64,000 nt of DNA from Castor canadensis (taxonomy: Eukaryota > Chordata > Mammalia > Rodentia > Castoridae), in NCBI RefSeq assembly GCF_047511655.1, contig NC_133397.1:122911308-122975307 (forward strand), read 5' to 3'. The translations under genes and the position numbers were made by a program. The notes under the pieces are model-generated. The model saw only the letters and a program-made list of their open reading frames with translations. It did no database searches and had not been told where the DNA came from. This document shows, one piece after another, positions 47,311 through 57,446 of the stretch. The first letter of the stretch is position 1, and the number at the start of each line of letters is the position of its first letter.

Positions 47311-47657
47311 AGTCCATTTTATGCTGCTGTAATTCAATACCTAAGACTAATTTGTAAAAAACAGACATTTATTTCTTGAAGTTATGGAGGCTGGAACGTC
47401 CAAGGTTTTGGGGTCTGCATCTGGAGAGGGCCTTGTGGTTATCCTTTCTCATGAAAGAATGCAGAAAGCCAAGAGAGCACACAAGTGGGGGAGAAAAAGG
47501 AGCTAAACTCATCCTTTCATTAGAAGCCCTCTCCCACAATGCTGGCATTAATCCTCCTTGAAGGTAGAGCCCTCAAGACTTAGTCTTCTCTTTGGGGTTG
47601 CAGCTCTCAACACTGCTGCATTGGGTAGTAACATTCCAACACTTGCAAACCATAGCA
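47311..47657 (-). mobile_element. ERVL-MaLR solo LTR (MST/MLT1-like), antisense
   Basis: Same group as 4541-4927: ttttagtccattttatgctgctg at the left and aacactgctgcattgggtag ... ccaacacttgcaaaccatagc at the right. Confidence 0.8.
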
Positions 47658-47929
47658 TTGAGTTTAAGGATCATTGCAATAAATGCATTTCTCATGCTTG
47701 GTGGCCTTTCTGATATTTGCACCCATCTTTCTCTGTGTTTCCCATGCCCTTCCCTCTCCCATGTTCTTCTGAGTCCCGTCCCACTGTGAAGCAATTCTGA
47801 CTTCACTGATCTCACCTTATTCTGGTTTTCTTGTTGTATGTAGCTAGGGCAGCAAATTATTATTCATACCTGTGTCCTAGCTACATAATAAGAATGTAGA
47901 CCCTAGGGACAAAGAGGACACATGCATAA

Positions 47930-48350
47930 CTGTAGTCTATTGTCAAAATGGTCACATATCCTCTCCCTGTTTCCACACTCTTGTAATGTGGCTTTCAATG
48001 TGCTTTTTGAATTCTCACTCATCAAAAGGTGAAGAACATTGCTTTATCCCTTGAAGCCAGTTCTGCCCGGTGATTTGCTTTGGCCAGAGTACATTAGCAA
48101 ATGTAGCAGAAGCAGAAAGTTGACTCTGAGATCACCGTCACATCAACAGGCATGGGCTAGCCCTGCCATTCAAGGGCAAGTCCAGGCAAGTCCAGTAAAC
48201 AACCAGTCAAACGGAGGGGCAGATGACTGCAGACTCACGATGGCACTCATCTGAGACCAGCAGAACCACACAGATGTCCCCATCCAAACTGCTAACCCAT
48301 ACAAAACTGAGCTACTCAGTGACTGTTGTTATAGGTCGCTGTTAGGGGTA
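47930..48350 (+). mobile_element. MLT1-type MaLR LTR remnant
   Basis: ggtgatttgctttggccagagtacattagc, then cagaagcagaaagttgac and gagaccagcagaaccacacag follow the MLT1 LTR order. The 3' end is weak. Confidence 0.55.
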
Positions 48351-49099
48351 GTTTCTTAACTTCTGCATGGAGCTATTTGGTGAACAATTTTTGGTAGTGG
48401 TGATGCTGATTAATGTCCACGACAATGACAACAATAATAAAGATAATAAAGTCATACTCACTCCTAGTAAAGCAAGAAGGTCAATGCATTATTTCTATAA
48501 CCTAATGCCAAGATATTTCAGTGATTATAAATTGGAGAGTTTCAATTTTTTTTGTTCAAGTAAATTGAAAAGCACAGAGTCTGAGAATTTTACGCTTACA
48601 TACACTTAAATCTGTTACTGACCTCCAACAAATCCAAAATAGGCTATGCTAAGCTTTTGTACTGGTAATTTTAGCACATCAATCTATTTTTCATTGTGTC
48701 AAAACATTGGGAGGAGCGAGACTGTCACTGTGCTGTGTCAGTTCTGAACACACAAATAAGTAGATTTTGGTTAAGATCTGCTTGAGGCTTTGTCACATAA
48801 GAGAAACTCAGCCAGAACAGTTTTCATTAAAGGTAGCATTAATATAGGCACCAGCCATAACTTATTTCTCATCCAAATAGTCTTCTCTGAAATCTGCTCA
48901 ACTTCTAACAAGCAATCAAATGTGTTGACTTTATGAAAGTTTTTAAGTGAGTGAAGTAGTGAAGTAGGCCTCAATATTTAACTGGAGAAATTTTAAGTTA
49001 AATGAGCTTCTTTCAGCCTACATTCCATTTTTTAAATGTTTGAGAATAAAAAGGAGACTAACAGAAAGAAGCAGAAAGGGAGCAAAGTCACTAAGAATG
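48351..49099. other. Intergenic, nothing recognised
   Basis: AT-rich unique sequence without gene or clear repeat. Confidence 0.5.
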
Positions 49100-49355
49100 T
49101 GTCTTGTGTGTCTCTGTGCCCAAGAAGGGAAACCCTAGACCCCATGTCTTGCTTCTCATGTGGGTGATGTTGGCAATAATGGCGCCAATAGGTTTCGGTT
49201 CTTACTGCACCCTTAAGCTTCTGTTTTCCAGGGTCACGGTCATGCCTCAAGTCTAGCTTGAATTCTGCCCCAACCTCCAATCAGCATGAACCATAAGATC
49301 CTAACCAATCAGATCATGCCAAGTCTCACTGAGGGTATTTAAGCTCCTGCCTCTG

Positions 49356-49435
<80 letters not shown>

Positions 49436-49514
49436 CTCTCTGCCTCTCCCACCTGGCAATAAAGAATCTCTTGGCCAGATCACTCCTCTCCACGTGGTCA
49501 CTTTGGGGCCTACA
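49100..49514 (+). mobile_element. Retroviral-type solo LTR with promoter and poly(A) signals
   Basis: Two CCAAT boxes (ccaatcag 49277-49284 and 49305-49312), a TATA-like tatttaag (49336-49343), a (CT)n tract, then AATAAA (49458-49463) and a 3' end ...gggcctaca at 49514. This order is that of U3-R-U5. The left boundary is uncertain and no internal retroviral DNA follows. Family not identified. Confidence 0.6.
49354..49433. repeat. (CT)n microsatellite in the LTR
   Basis: About 80 bp of CT with a single TT interruption, immediately downstream of the LTR TATA-like box. Confidence 0.95.
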
Positions 49515-51550
49515 GGTACCATTTCTGCCAAGCACACTACTCATGATTAATCACCTGAAATATCACAAACTTAGGGCAGGAAAGATCTTTGCCAGCTCCA
49601 AGCAGAAGTCAAGATATTATATAATAACAGAAATCAGGCTTCAAAGGCATCTCAGAGTTAATATGGTGAAGCTTTCCACGTGATAAAGACATCCTTTCCC
49701 CCAATCCTCGAGGCCCGACTTCAACTCTTCACGTGTTGGGAAAGGCACAATTTCCTGAGACAGCCCAACCTATTTTAAGCACCTATGTCTGAGATAAAGG
49801 TTTTTTTCTCAGATTAAGCTGAAATCTAGCTCTCACCCACTGAGCCAAATTTTGCTTCTAGAACCTCACACCAAACATTTGCTTTCTCTTCTGCCGTCTG
49901 GTATTGTGTTTACAAACGTAGGCTTGAGTTCAACGGCCAACTCTCTCCTTGCCAGTGATCTTGACAAAGAATCAAGATTCCCAGCTATAAACTGAAATCC
50001 TAATATTTGCCTTGTAAGGTTGTTGTAAAAATTGGCATGATAAAAGATTATCCTTTCCCAGATCTGAAGACTATCCTTATTTAAAGCTAAACTGTGCTCT
50101 TAGGGTCTAGAAATGATTCCTCCGTAACGCACCCTGGAACAGCTGGCGATTTACCTGTGCCCAGATTCTGGAAGGAGTTTTCTCTAAGTGACAAAACTTG
50201 ATGGAGACACAGCTCCAGGACTTATCTGAGTGATTCTACCATAAACCCACCTGCTCCTGCTTCAAAATCCCAGGATATATACTTGGAGAAGGATATGTCA
50301 TTGTCCCACTTGCCTGGTCTCCATAAGAAGGGATTATTGATAGACACTCTTGGCCTCTTGCCCTGCCTTTCAGACCACTCCTTGAAGGTGAAGCGGGGCA
50401 CCTGGTGGACAGACGAGAGCCACTCATCCAAGCCTCTCAATGGAGTGGAGCTGATTCAACAAGGTCTCAAGAGGAAGAGATGAGGTGTCTCTCCTTTCTT
50501 CATCTGCCCCAAGTGTTAGCCTAGGAGGTTGTCTGGGAGCCCATTTGGGCTCACACATGACATTTTCTCCTCCAATCTCAACTTTGTCCGTAGCAGAAGT
50601 GATCTTTTGGTTCATATTTTTGTTCTTATTTATCACATTGCTCAAAATTCAGACACTGAAGAGGGAGAGATTTATTGGCCACCCTCAGGTCGCCTTCTGA
50701 CCATAATTAGAAAGAATCCTTCTGCTGTGGAGGCTGGTGTGGGAAGCAGGTGTTCTCTTTCTACGATCATCAGAAAGCAGCTGTGAGAGAGACAGGAGCA
50801 GAGAGAGAGCTGGTGGGTTTCTACATGCTTTGCCTGGTCAGACCACCAAAAGCCAAGGACAGGGGCCAGCCAAGGTCCTAGTTCTGAGCAACACACTTAC
50901 AAAACATGCTTCTAAACCCTGGAAATTGTACACGGACCTATTCCTTTTATCCTGCAGCCCAGCTGGAAGTTCTGAGAGGAATTAAAATCCACTTCACAGT
51001 AGAGGACAGCATGCTGGCAAGCCGTAAACACACGTATTGATGAGCACTGGTGCATCTCCCATAAGCTTCTCCGGATGCCAGGCATCGCTCACAGCCCAGC
51101 CTCCTGGAGAGGTGGCCATGCCAACTACTTCTGGCCCGTGAGCAGCAGGAGTCTTTGGTAGTAGCTTCCTAGAGCTTCCTGTCTTGTGCAAGAGGGATGA
51201 GCAAGGGGAAACATTTTGTTTTGGGCGCCCTATGTGGTCATCTTCACAGAGAGTTCCAGCAGCTTTCTTAAAAAATGAAGCAATGTTGAGGTTGGTAGAG
51301 TGGAAGGATGCAAAGTACCTGGGTCTTTAATGACATCCCAGCACTACTGAGGAATTCCTGGAAGCGCCTGCCTCCAGACTTCCCTTATGGGAACAGATGT
51401 CTTCCTTGGTTCCGTCAAGTTCAGCTAGGCAGTCTGCTGTACATATTCTGATTGTTACAAGCATGAGTGGCTCCCCAGACCTCTCTGTAACATAGCTCAT
51501 CCGCCTATAGCTAAAAGCACCTATAGCTGCTTTTACATAGGTGAGTGATT
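49515..51550. other. Intergenic, repeat-poor, no gene recognised
   Basis: About 2 kb of unique sequence with many overlapping ORFs under 90 codons and no supported gene. Confidence 0.5.
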
Positions 51551-51622
51551 ATATGTGTGTGTGTGTGTGTGTGTATACATATATAAGGATAAATACATAA
51601 AGGGATTCATATTAGGGAAGAT

Positions 51623-51669
<47 letters not shown>

Positions 51670-51690
51670 GCAGGCACCCACATATATATG
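51551..51690. repeat. (GT)n and (AT)n microsatellites
   Basis: GT run at about 51555-51575 followed by AT-rich runs at 51622-51690 (tatatataaatatatatata). Confidence 0.9.
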
Positions 51691-51800
51691 GCAGGGCGTG
51701 GTGCGTCATGCCTGTAATCCCAGCATTTGGGAGACTGAGGCAGGAAGGTCAGGAGTTTGAGGCCATTCTGGGCTACCGAGCAAGAACCTATCTCAAAAAT
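51691..51800 (+). mobile_element. B1-like SINE
   Basis: gcagggcgtggtgcgtcatgcctgtaatcccagcatttggg, gaggccattctgggctacc and tatctcaaaaatacacac: a complete B1 monomer. Confidence 0.9.
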
Positions 51801-53199
51801 ACACACACATACATATATGCACATATATGATCTGGCCTTAAGTATGTACAACCAGATCTATATACAGGCAAAAGGAAAAAGAATAAATGCATACAACAAA
51901 ATGAGCTGGGTGGCAACTTTGGAAAGGAACAATGGATGACATCATTTCTTCTGTCCTTCAAAATTGTACAAGTTTTCATGCAAATGCATCTCTTCAGCTA
52001 GGGAAAGTAGACTGTATTTTAAAGAAATAAAACTTTCCCAGGGCAGTCTTCGTAGTACCGAGGGATTCAACCTTGCCAGCAGTTTCCAGAACTGTCGTTG
52101 GCTGAAAGCAGAGCATCTCTTCCAGCATGACCACACAAAGGGTGCCCCACACTTTTCTATTCGCTGGAAACAGAATAATGGTAAATGGGCCCAATTTATT
52201 CCAGAAAATATTTTAAAACGAAAGCACTTTCTAATAAAAACAGTAAGGAGTCAGCCTGGCTGATCTCTAGGTTTTTATTCCGATCCTTTGCCTTGTTAAC
52301 TGACAAGGAGAAGGAGACATAATCCCTTAGTTATTTCTCCCAGGGTTCTAGGAAAATTGCTTTGCTATTTATTAGGAATTTTATGTATCAAAAATACACA
52401 GCTTCTCTATGCAAGGCCCTCAGAAGTAACTGCACATTTGGACCAATTCAACCCTGCATTTAAAGTAAGAATTAGGACTGGACTTCAAATTGCTTTCATC
52501 AGTGTGCACAGCGTATAAGTCACCCTCAAAGGACAGCATCAACAGCGTGTAAACTGTGACTTATACACCTGGCTCACAGTGTCATACACTGTTACCCTGG
52601 GATAGCCTTTGGCACAATAGGAGTTGGGAGCTAGGATTTATTCCTGGGTCTGAAAATTTCATTAAGAGAAAAACATGAAAAGGGTAGGGCCAAATCTTTT
52701 TTCTTTAAAATTACTGTCCTCAACTACAAATGTGTGTGAAGAATATAGTATGTTTCAGGTAACTGGCTACAAACAGATAAAAGAAAGTATTTTCCTTTTT
52801 AAAAAATATCAAAGGGAGGAAAAAATAAACCAAAAACAAGACAATCTTTCTCGCCTAGTTTTGAAAATAAGGCACACACATTAAGAAAGGGCGACAGATG
52901 AAGGGAAAACGCAGTGAGAGCATAGTAGTGACAGAGCTGTGACTGCACTGGGGGAGCTCTGATGAGGACACTGTAACTAAGTGAGCCTCTGGAAGGAGGG
53001 ATGGAGGCTGGAAAGTGATGAAGGGCCACGACACCCCCAGAAGACCCTTGAATGAGCTGATGCTCAGACACAAAGCCTGGGCTACTTTTAGAAGGAGTGT
53101 ACACACCAGCTAGACTACAGCCAAGAATGTGAGTAGAGGACAGGGAGATTCAGGGAAGTAGGGAATAGCACATGGTGGGGTGAATTCCATGCCAGACTA
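51801..53199. other. Intergenic, no gene recognised
   Basis: Unique sequence; no gene or clear repeat. Confidence 0.5.
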
Positions 53200-53330
53200 A
53201 AAAATCCTGACATTGTGCAAGTGACAGCCCCTCACTCGGGAGTCAGACGGTTCGAGCCCCAACTTCTCCATTGAGTCATTGTGTGCCCTCAGGAGCTGGG
53301 TTATGTTACTTTCTCAGTTGAGAGTTCTTC
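53200..53330 (+). mobile_element. MIR-like fragment
   Basis: gggagtcagacggttcgagccccaacttc and tgttactttctcag match the 5' half of MIR. Confidence 0.5.
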
Positions 53331-53369
53331 CTCTTCCTATCTTCATTCATTTCTTTCTTCCTTCCTTTC

Positions 53370-53575
53370 CTTTTTTTTTTTTTTTTGAGTTTTGGCCTCA
53401 CTCTTAAAATTTTTTTCACTTTGAAAATTTCAAAGATAAAAGAACAGACTGCAATACAACCCCACACATCCATCACTTCCTTTCAACAACCATCAATATC
53501 CACCTCGGTCTCATCTACACTGCCTATCACCCTAGCCCACCCTCCTTGCCTGTTGCATTAGGCCTGGCTGGTTAG
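53370..53575 (-). mobile_element. Possible old L1 3' fragment, antisense
   Basis: A T-run followed by tttgaaaatttcaaagataaaag and ccacacatccatcacttcc resembles reversed L1M 3' UTR. Low confidence. Confidence 0.35.
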
Positions 53576-54057
53576 GTATCTGGGGAGATCCATGTGGGCA
53601 CCTGTTTAAGGTGGGACCACCCAAGAGAGGATGCTTGTACAGGGCCTAAGTACAAGTGGTATGAAAGCAATACCACCCTGACAGAAACTAGGGGGGCCAC
53701 CTGCATCTCCTGCTCTACAGAGCCTGTCCCCAGCCTTCTCTGGGCACCCTTGCCACAAGGAAATGAAATGAGCCAACCGGGAGCCTGAGCCTCCCTCTAT
53801 AGGCGCTGGTGCCTGAGCCCAGAAATTCCCTGACTATGCCAGGCCACTTCTGGGACATGCTCTGGCCCCAGGTGTGTGCACCACTAGATCTCAGGGGTAG
53901 GCAAGGTGTCTGGCTGAGAGAGGAAGGAGGTGGAGCTTGGGCCTGTGGGGTGAGTTACACACATTCATGAGGCGAGGACCCTCCTGTGCCCACAGATCAA
54001 GACCTCCAACTGGAGTTCCACTCTTATCCCATAGAAATTAAGGACGAGCCTCAAAAG
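53576..54057. other. Intergenic, nothing recognised
   Basis: Unique, moderately GC-rich sequence with no gene signal. Confidence 0.5.
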
Positions 54058-54350
54058 TAAAGGGCACTGGAACCAGTGGCTCACACCTGTAATCCTAGCT
54101 ACTTGGGAGGCTGAGATCAGGAGGATTGAAGATTGAGGCCATCTTGGACAAAAGTTCATGAGACCCCTATCTCAACCAACAGCTGAGAAGCAAAAAAATA
54201 GGAGAGAATTGGTCCAGGCCAGCCTGGGCAAAAAAAAAAAAAAAAGACCAAAATAACCAGAGCAAAAAGGGCTGAAGTGGATCACCTAACCAGCAACGCA
54301 AAGCCTTAAGTTCGAACCCCAGTAATACCAAAAAGTAATAATAAATAATG
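54058..54350 (+). mobile_element. Composite SINE
   Basis: Alu-like unit (agtggctcacacctgtaatcctagctacttgggagg), second unit remnant (ggtccaggccagcctgggc then A15) and ID-like unit with B box gttcgaacccc. Confidence 0.9.
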
Positions 54351-55704
54351 GCACTATATTTCTTCTCCCTGTTCTTAAATTCAAATTTATGCCACTGATG
54401 CCCTTTATCAAGTCGGCTGGTAGGACTGCCAAAGACCCAGGTGAGCACTGCCTGAATCTCTGACAGGCAGAATAATGGTGACACTGGGAACACTGTCACC
54501 ATCAGAACAGCTACACTGCATCACCAGCTCATTGCAGACCAGCGTTCCATTGCGAAGCAGACTCCTCAAGAATGTTTTCTATCAGAGGGTTAAAGTCAGC
54601 CCTTCCCCTTCCTCAGCTCCACTCCGTCCTCGCACTGGGTCCTGAAAAGAATGACACCCGCATTGCAGAAACCTTTTTCCCTCATTCTGAGACAAAGGGA
54701 AATTTGTGCAAATCCAGAACTCTCCTTGTAAGTGTTTAGCGCAAAGACCAGCTGTGCATACATCTGTGTAACACAGAATTCTCGCTCACTCACATACTTT
54801 ATTTTGAAAGGAGGGATGCCTAGGACTAATTAATACCTGTTACGTCCTAGAATTTAAAATGCGTGCAAAAGGAAGGCAGGTGCTATGTGTCTTAACAGTC
54901 ATGTACCTAAAGAAACAGACTAGAAAAAGCAAAGTAGGACAGCTCACAATAGCAATTAGGATTTTTAATTCCTGAGTGGATAATATGTGGTTTCATTTAA
55001 ATAAGAACATACTCTCCATTAACTTAATTTGTCAAAGCAGTAACTCTAACAGCTAACGCCCCAGTAAGGCATTTTTTAAACACATCCTTGCTACTTTGAG
55101 ATTAAAAGTGAATCAGTCCTGTGGAGTTAATTACTAGTAAATTAATCTAAAGTAGGTCTCACACGTGGCATGGAGCCAGCAGATGATCACAGTGCTAGCC
55201 AGAAACATTGCAAGATCTCAGGTGTACACTTAAAAGGCTGTTTTCATGTATGGCGATACAGGAACGGTGAGGAAAATTGTATCACCCGCAGTGAGAAACC
55301 AGGATAGAGGCCTTTTTAATAGTGATTTAGGAAAGTGACCCCTGACCCCCAAAACAGAAAATCCTCAGCTCTCTGCTGTTAGCACAGCCTGTCCCCAACA
55401 CTTACAAAAAGGAAGTTATGCCTATTTCTTTTGAATGTAGGCCTTTTTAAAACCATCTAAAGAAGGCATTGTTTTTAGATACTATAAATAAAATTATAGC
55501 TAGCAAAAAGAAGTCACCAGTGCTTTGGAATACATACCTTCTCTTGCAGTGTCCTCACGGGGTAGGAAACCAGAGACAGAAGAAAAAGACAAAAAGTCGG
55601 AAGAATGGTTGTGTGAACTTTAATTAAGTATCTGAATCAAGGAAAATGGGAGCAGATGAAAGCTCAGTAAGAGAGTCATGATGCATGCACACGGGAGCAG
55701 ATTT
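54351..55704. other. Repeat-free intergenic block next to GPR88
   Basis: No repeats recognised. AT-rich with many TAATTA-like words (for example 55120-55150). It could hold regulatory DNA, but nothing in the sequence proves it. Confidence 0.5.
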
Positions 55705-55720
55705 GTCAAATGACTGCCGG

Positions 55721-55751
55721 TTTATTATTGTGACAAACATTTTATTTTATT
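55721..55751 (-). promoter_or_regulatory. Cluster of polyadenylation signals, candidate GPR88 mRNA end
   Basis: On the minus strand AATAAA occurs three times: 55746-55751, 55741-55746 and 55721-55726. A G/T-rich stretch (cccgtgtgcatgc) follows about 25 nt beyond the last copy, as expected for a cleavage region. These are the first AATAAA copies found downstream of the GPR88 stop. Confidence 0.5.
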
Positions 55752-57267
55752 CTGTTTTACTACAAACATGTTTCTTTTGACTCCCATAATTATTCAAATT
55801 CACAAGTGTTCCTATTATCCTGGCTTACCATGTCCAAGAGTGCCACAAAGCATTTGTTCTGGGTTCCTGAATTACACAGCTCATTGAGGCTGTTTGGCTG
55901 TATATTGGATGTAGTTAGCAGTCTGACCTAAGATAAGCATTACTTTTCCTCCATTTTAACTTTATAAAGGGATTTCATTTGATTCTGCTTGTCAAACATT
56001 GCTAAATAAATTTAGTAAACCAGAGATGAAAATGACAAACCTCAAATAATACAGTAGAGAAAAGTCCAGTTAGAACTATTCATCATCTAGATAATTAAGT
56101 TTATATACTGCCTTCAACAGACATCATGTTATGAACGCTAAATGTCGTGGTAATAATATATGAGCCACAGGAAACACTGCTATGTTCCAAAGTGGCTTGT
56201 CTAAACCCTAAAAGAGCACAGAGGATTTGCACAGCCAAACATAGTGTCATCTGTCTTGACTGTGGTTCCATTTGTGAAAGACAGTCATCCCAACTGGGCG
56301 TTATCTCAGAAGAACTCTAGCCAGAGGTGTCTCTGCGTCTCTTTTCAAATTACTCCAGGCCATTTCTTCTGGTGTCTGGGAGAAGGCCAGTGTTCTTGCC
56401 TGGTGGGTATTGCTTTAGTATACCACGTGCCTGGAAAGTGCTAGCTTCTAAGAGCATGCAGCAGCAGCTAGTATTGGCTATGCAGTTATGGTGTCTTAGT
56501 GTTTAAGTATATCATGTGCATGGAGATATTTTATGGAGTAAACAGAAGGACTCATTCTCCTTAGCAACCATGAGAGTACAAAACGTTCAAGGCAGCACTC
56601 ACAGTCATAAGGAAGTAAATCGGTCACACAATGAGGGTAGCAAGTGAACATGCTACAGAAGACGTGAAAGAGGTGCCTAAAATAGAGAACCCTCTCGTGT
56701 GTTTCCAAAATTCCATTTCTGGCTTCAGACCATCAATGAACAAACCGGGAAATTATCGCTTTAACACGCAATGCTAGTTTTCAATCTCAGAAGCGCAAAA
56801 ACAGAAGGAAAAGGAGTGCAAAAGAGTAAATTTGGTTTGTGTCCTCACTGGCTACGATTCTACCTCATTCAGGAAGGACTTGGCTCTGTAAAAACCCTTT
56901 CAAGAATAAAGGGCTTGAGGTCTCAAGGACAACTGACACCCGCGTGCACATCTGCGTGGCTTCGCTCTTCCAGGTTAATGTGCAAAGACTAAACTAACAA
57001 AAAGCAGCAGCGTCATCCGAGACGGGTTCCTTTCTAGAGTGCTTTTTGCCTACATCTTTGTCCTTCCTCGGCATTCTTTCCTGTGGTTCATGCACACTCC
57101 AGGCGCTCCAGAGATAAGACGCTGGAGGTGGGGAGGGCGGCCTGTTAGGAAAGCTTTGTTTCAGACACAAAGTGTGTGCAATCAGTGAACCAGATCTCTT
57201 CAAACGCCAGTTTGCAAGTTCTTAGTCTCCAGTGCTGTGACTTAAGGATTTCTCTAAGCACAGAAAC

Positions 57268-57274
<7 letters not shown>

Positions 57275-57303
<29 letters not shown>
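57275..57303. repeat. (A)29 homopolymer inside the predicted GPR88 3' UTR
   Basis: Twenty-nine uninterrupted A on the plus strand, which would be U29 in the GPR88 mRNA. No SINE body is attached, so it is not an obvious retroposon tail. The length is likely to vary between alleles or by sequencing error. Confidence 0.9.
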
Positions 57304-57305
<2 letters not shown>

Positions 57306-57446
57306 AGGTGACTCTGAGACTCCGCTTAGGGAAGGGAGGACCTCGGTTCAGGTGTCGCCCTGGAGTCCAGGGCTTTCCTGGGAGTCCTCGCCGGGGCGGG
57401 GGCGGCGACCTCTGCCAGGGAGGGCTGGCGGCCGCCGATGGCGGGG

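Larger units (their letters stand above)
55705..57446 (-). other. GPR88: Predicted GPR88 3' UTR
   Basis: From the TAA stop downwards, the first AATAAA hexamers on the minus strand occur about 1.7 kb away. No ORF or recognisable interspersed repeat interrupts the stretch, which fits one long 3' UTR. A run of 29 T (minus strand) lies 144 nt after the stop. The end point is inferred from the poly(A) signals. Confidence 0.5.

Noticed and set aside
49301..49544. Arg-Glu repeat ORFs on the minus strand
   Set aside because: Translations of the (CT)n tract in the LTR.
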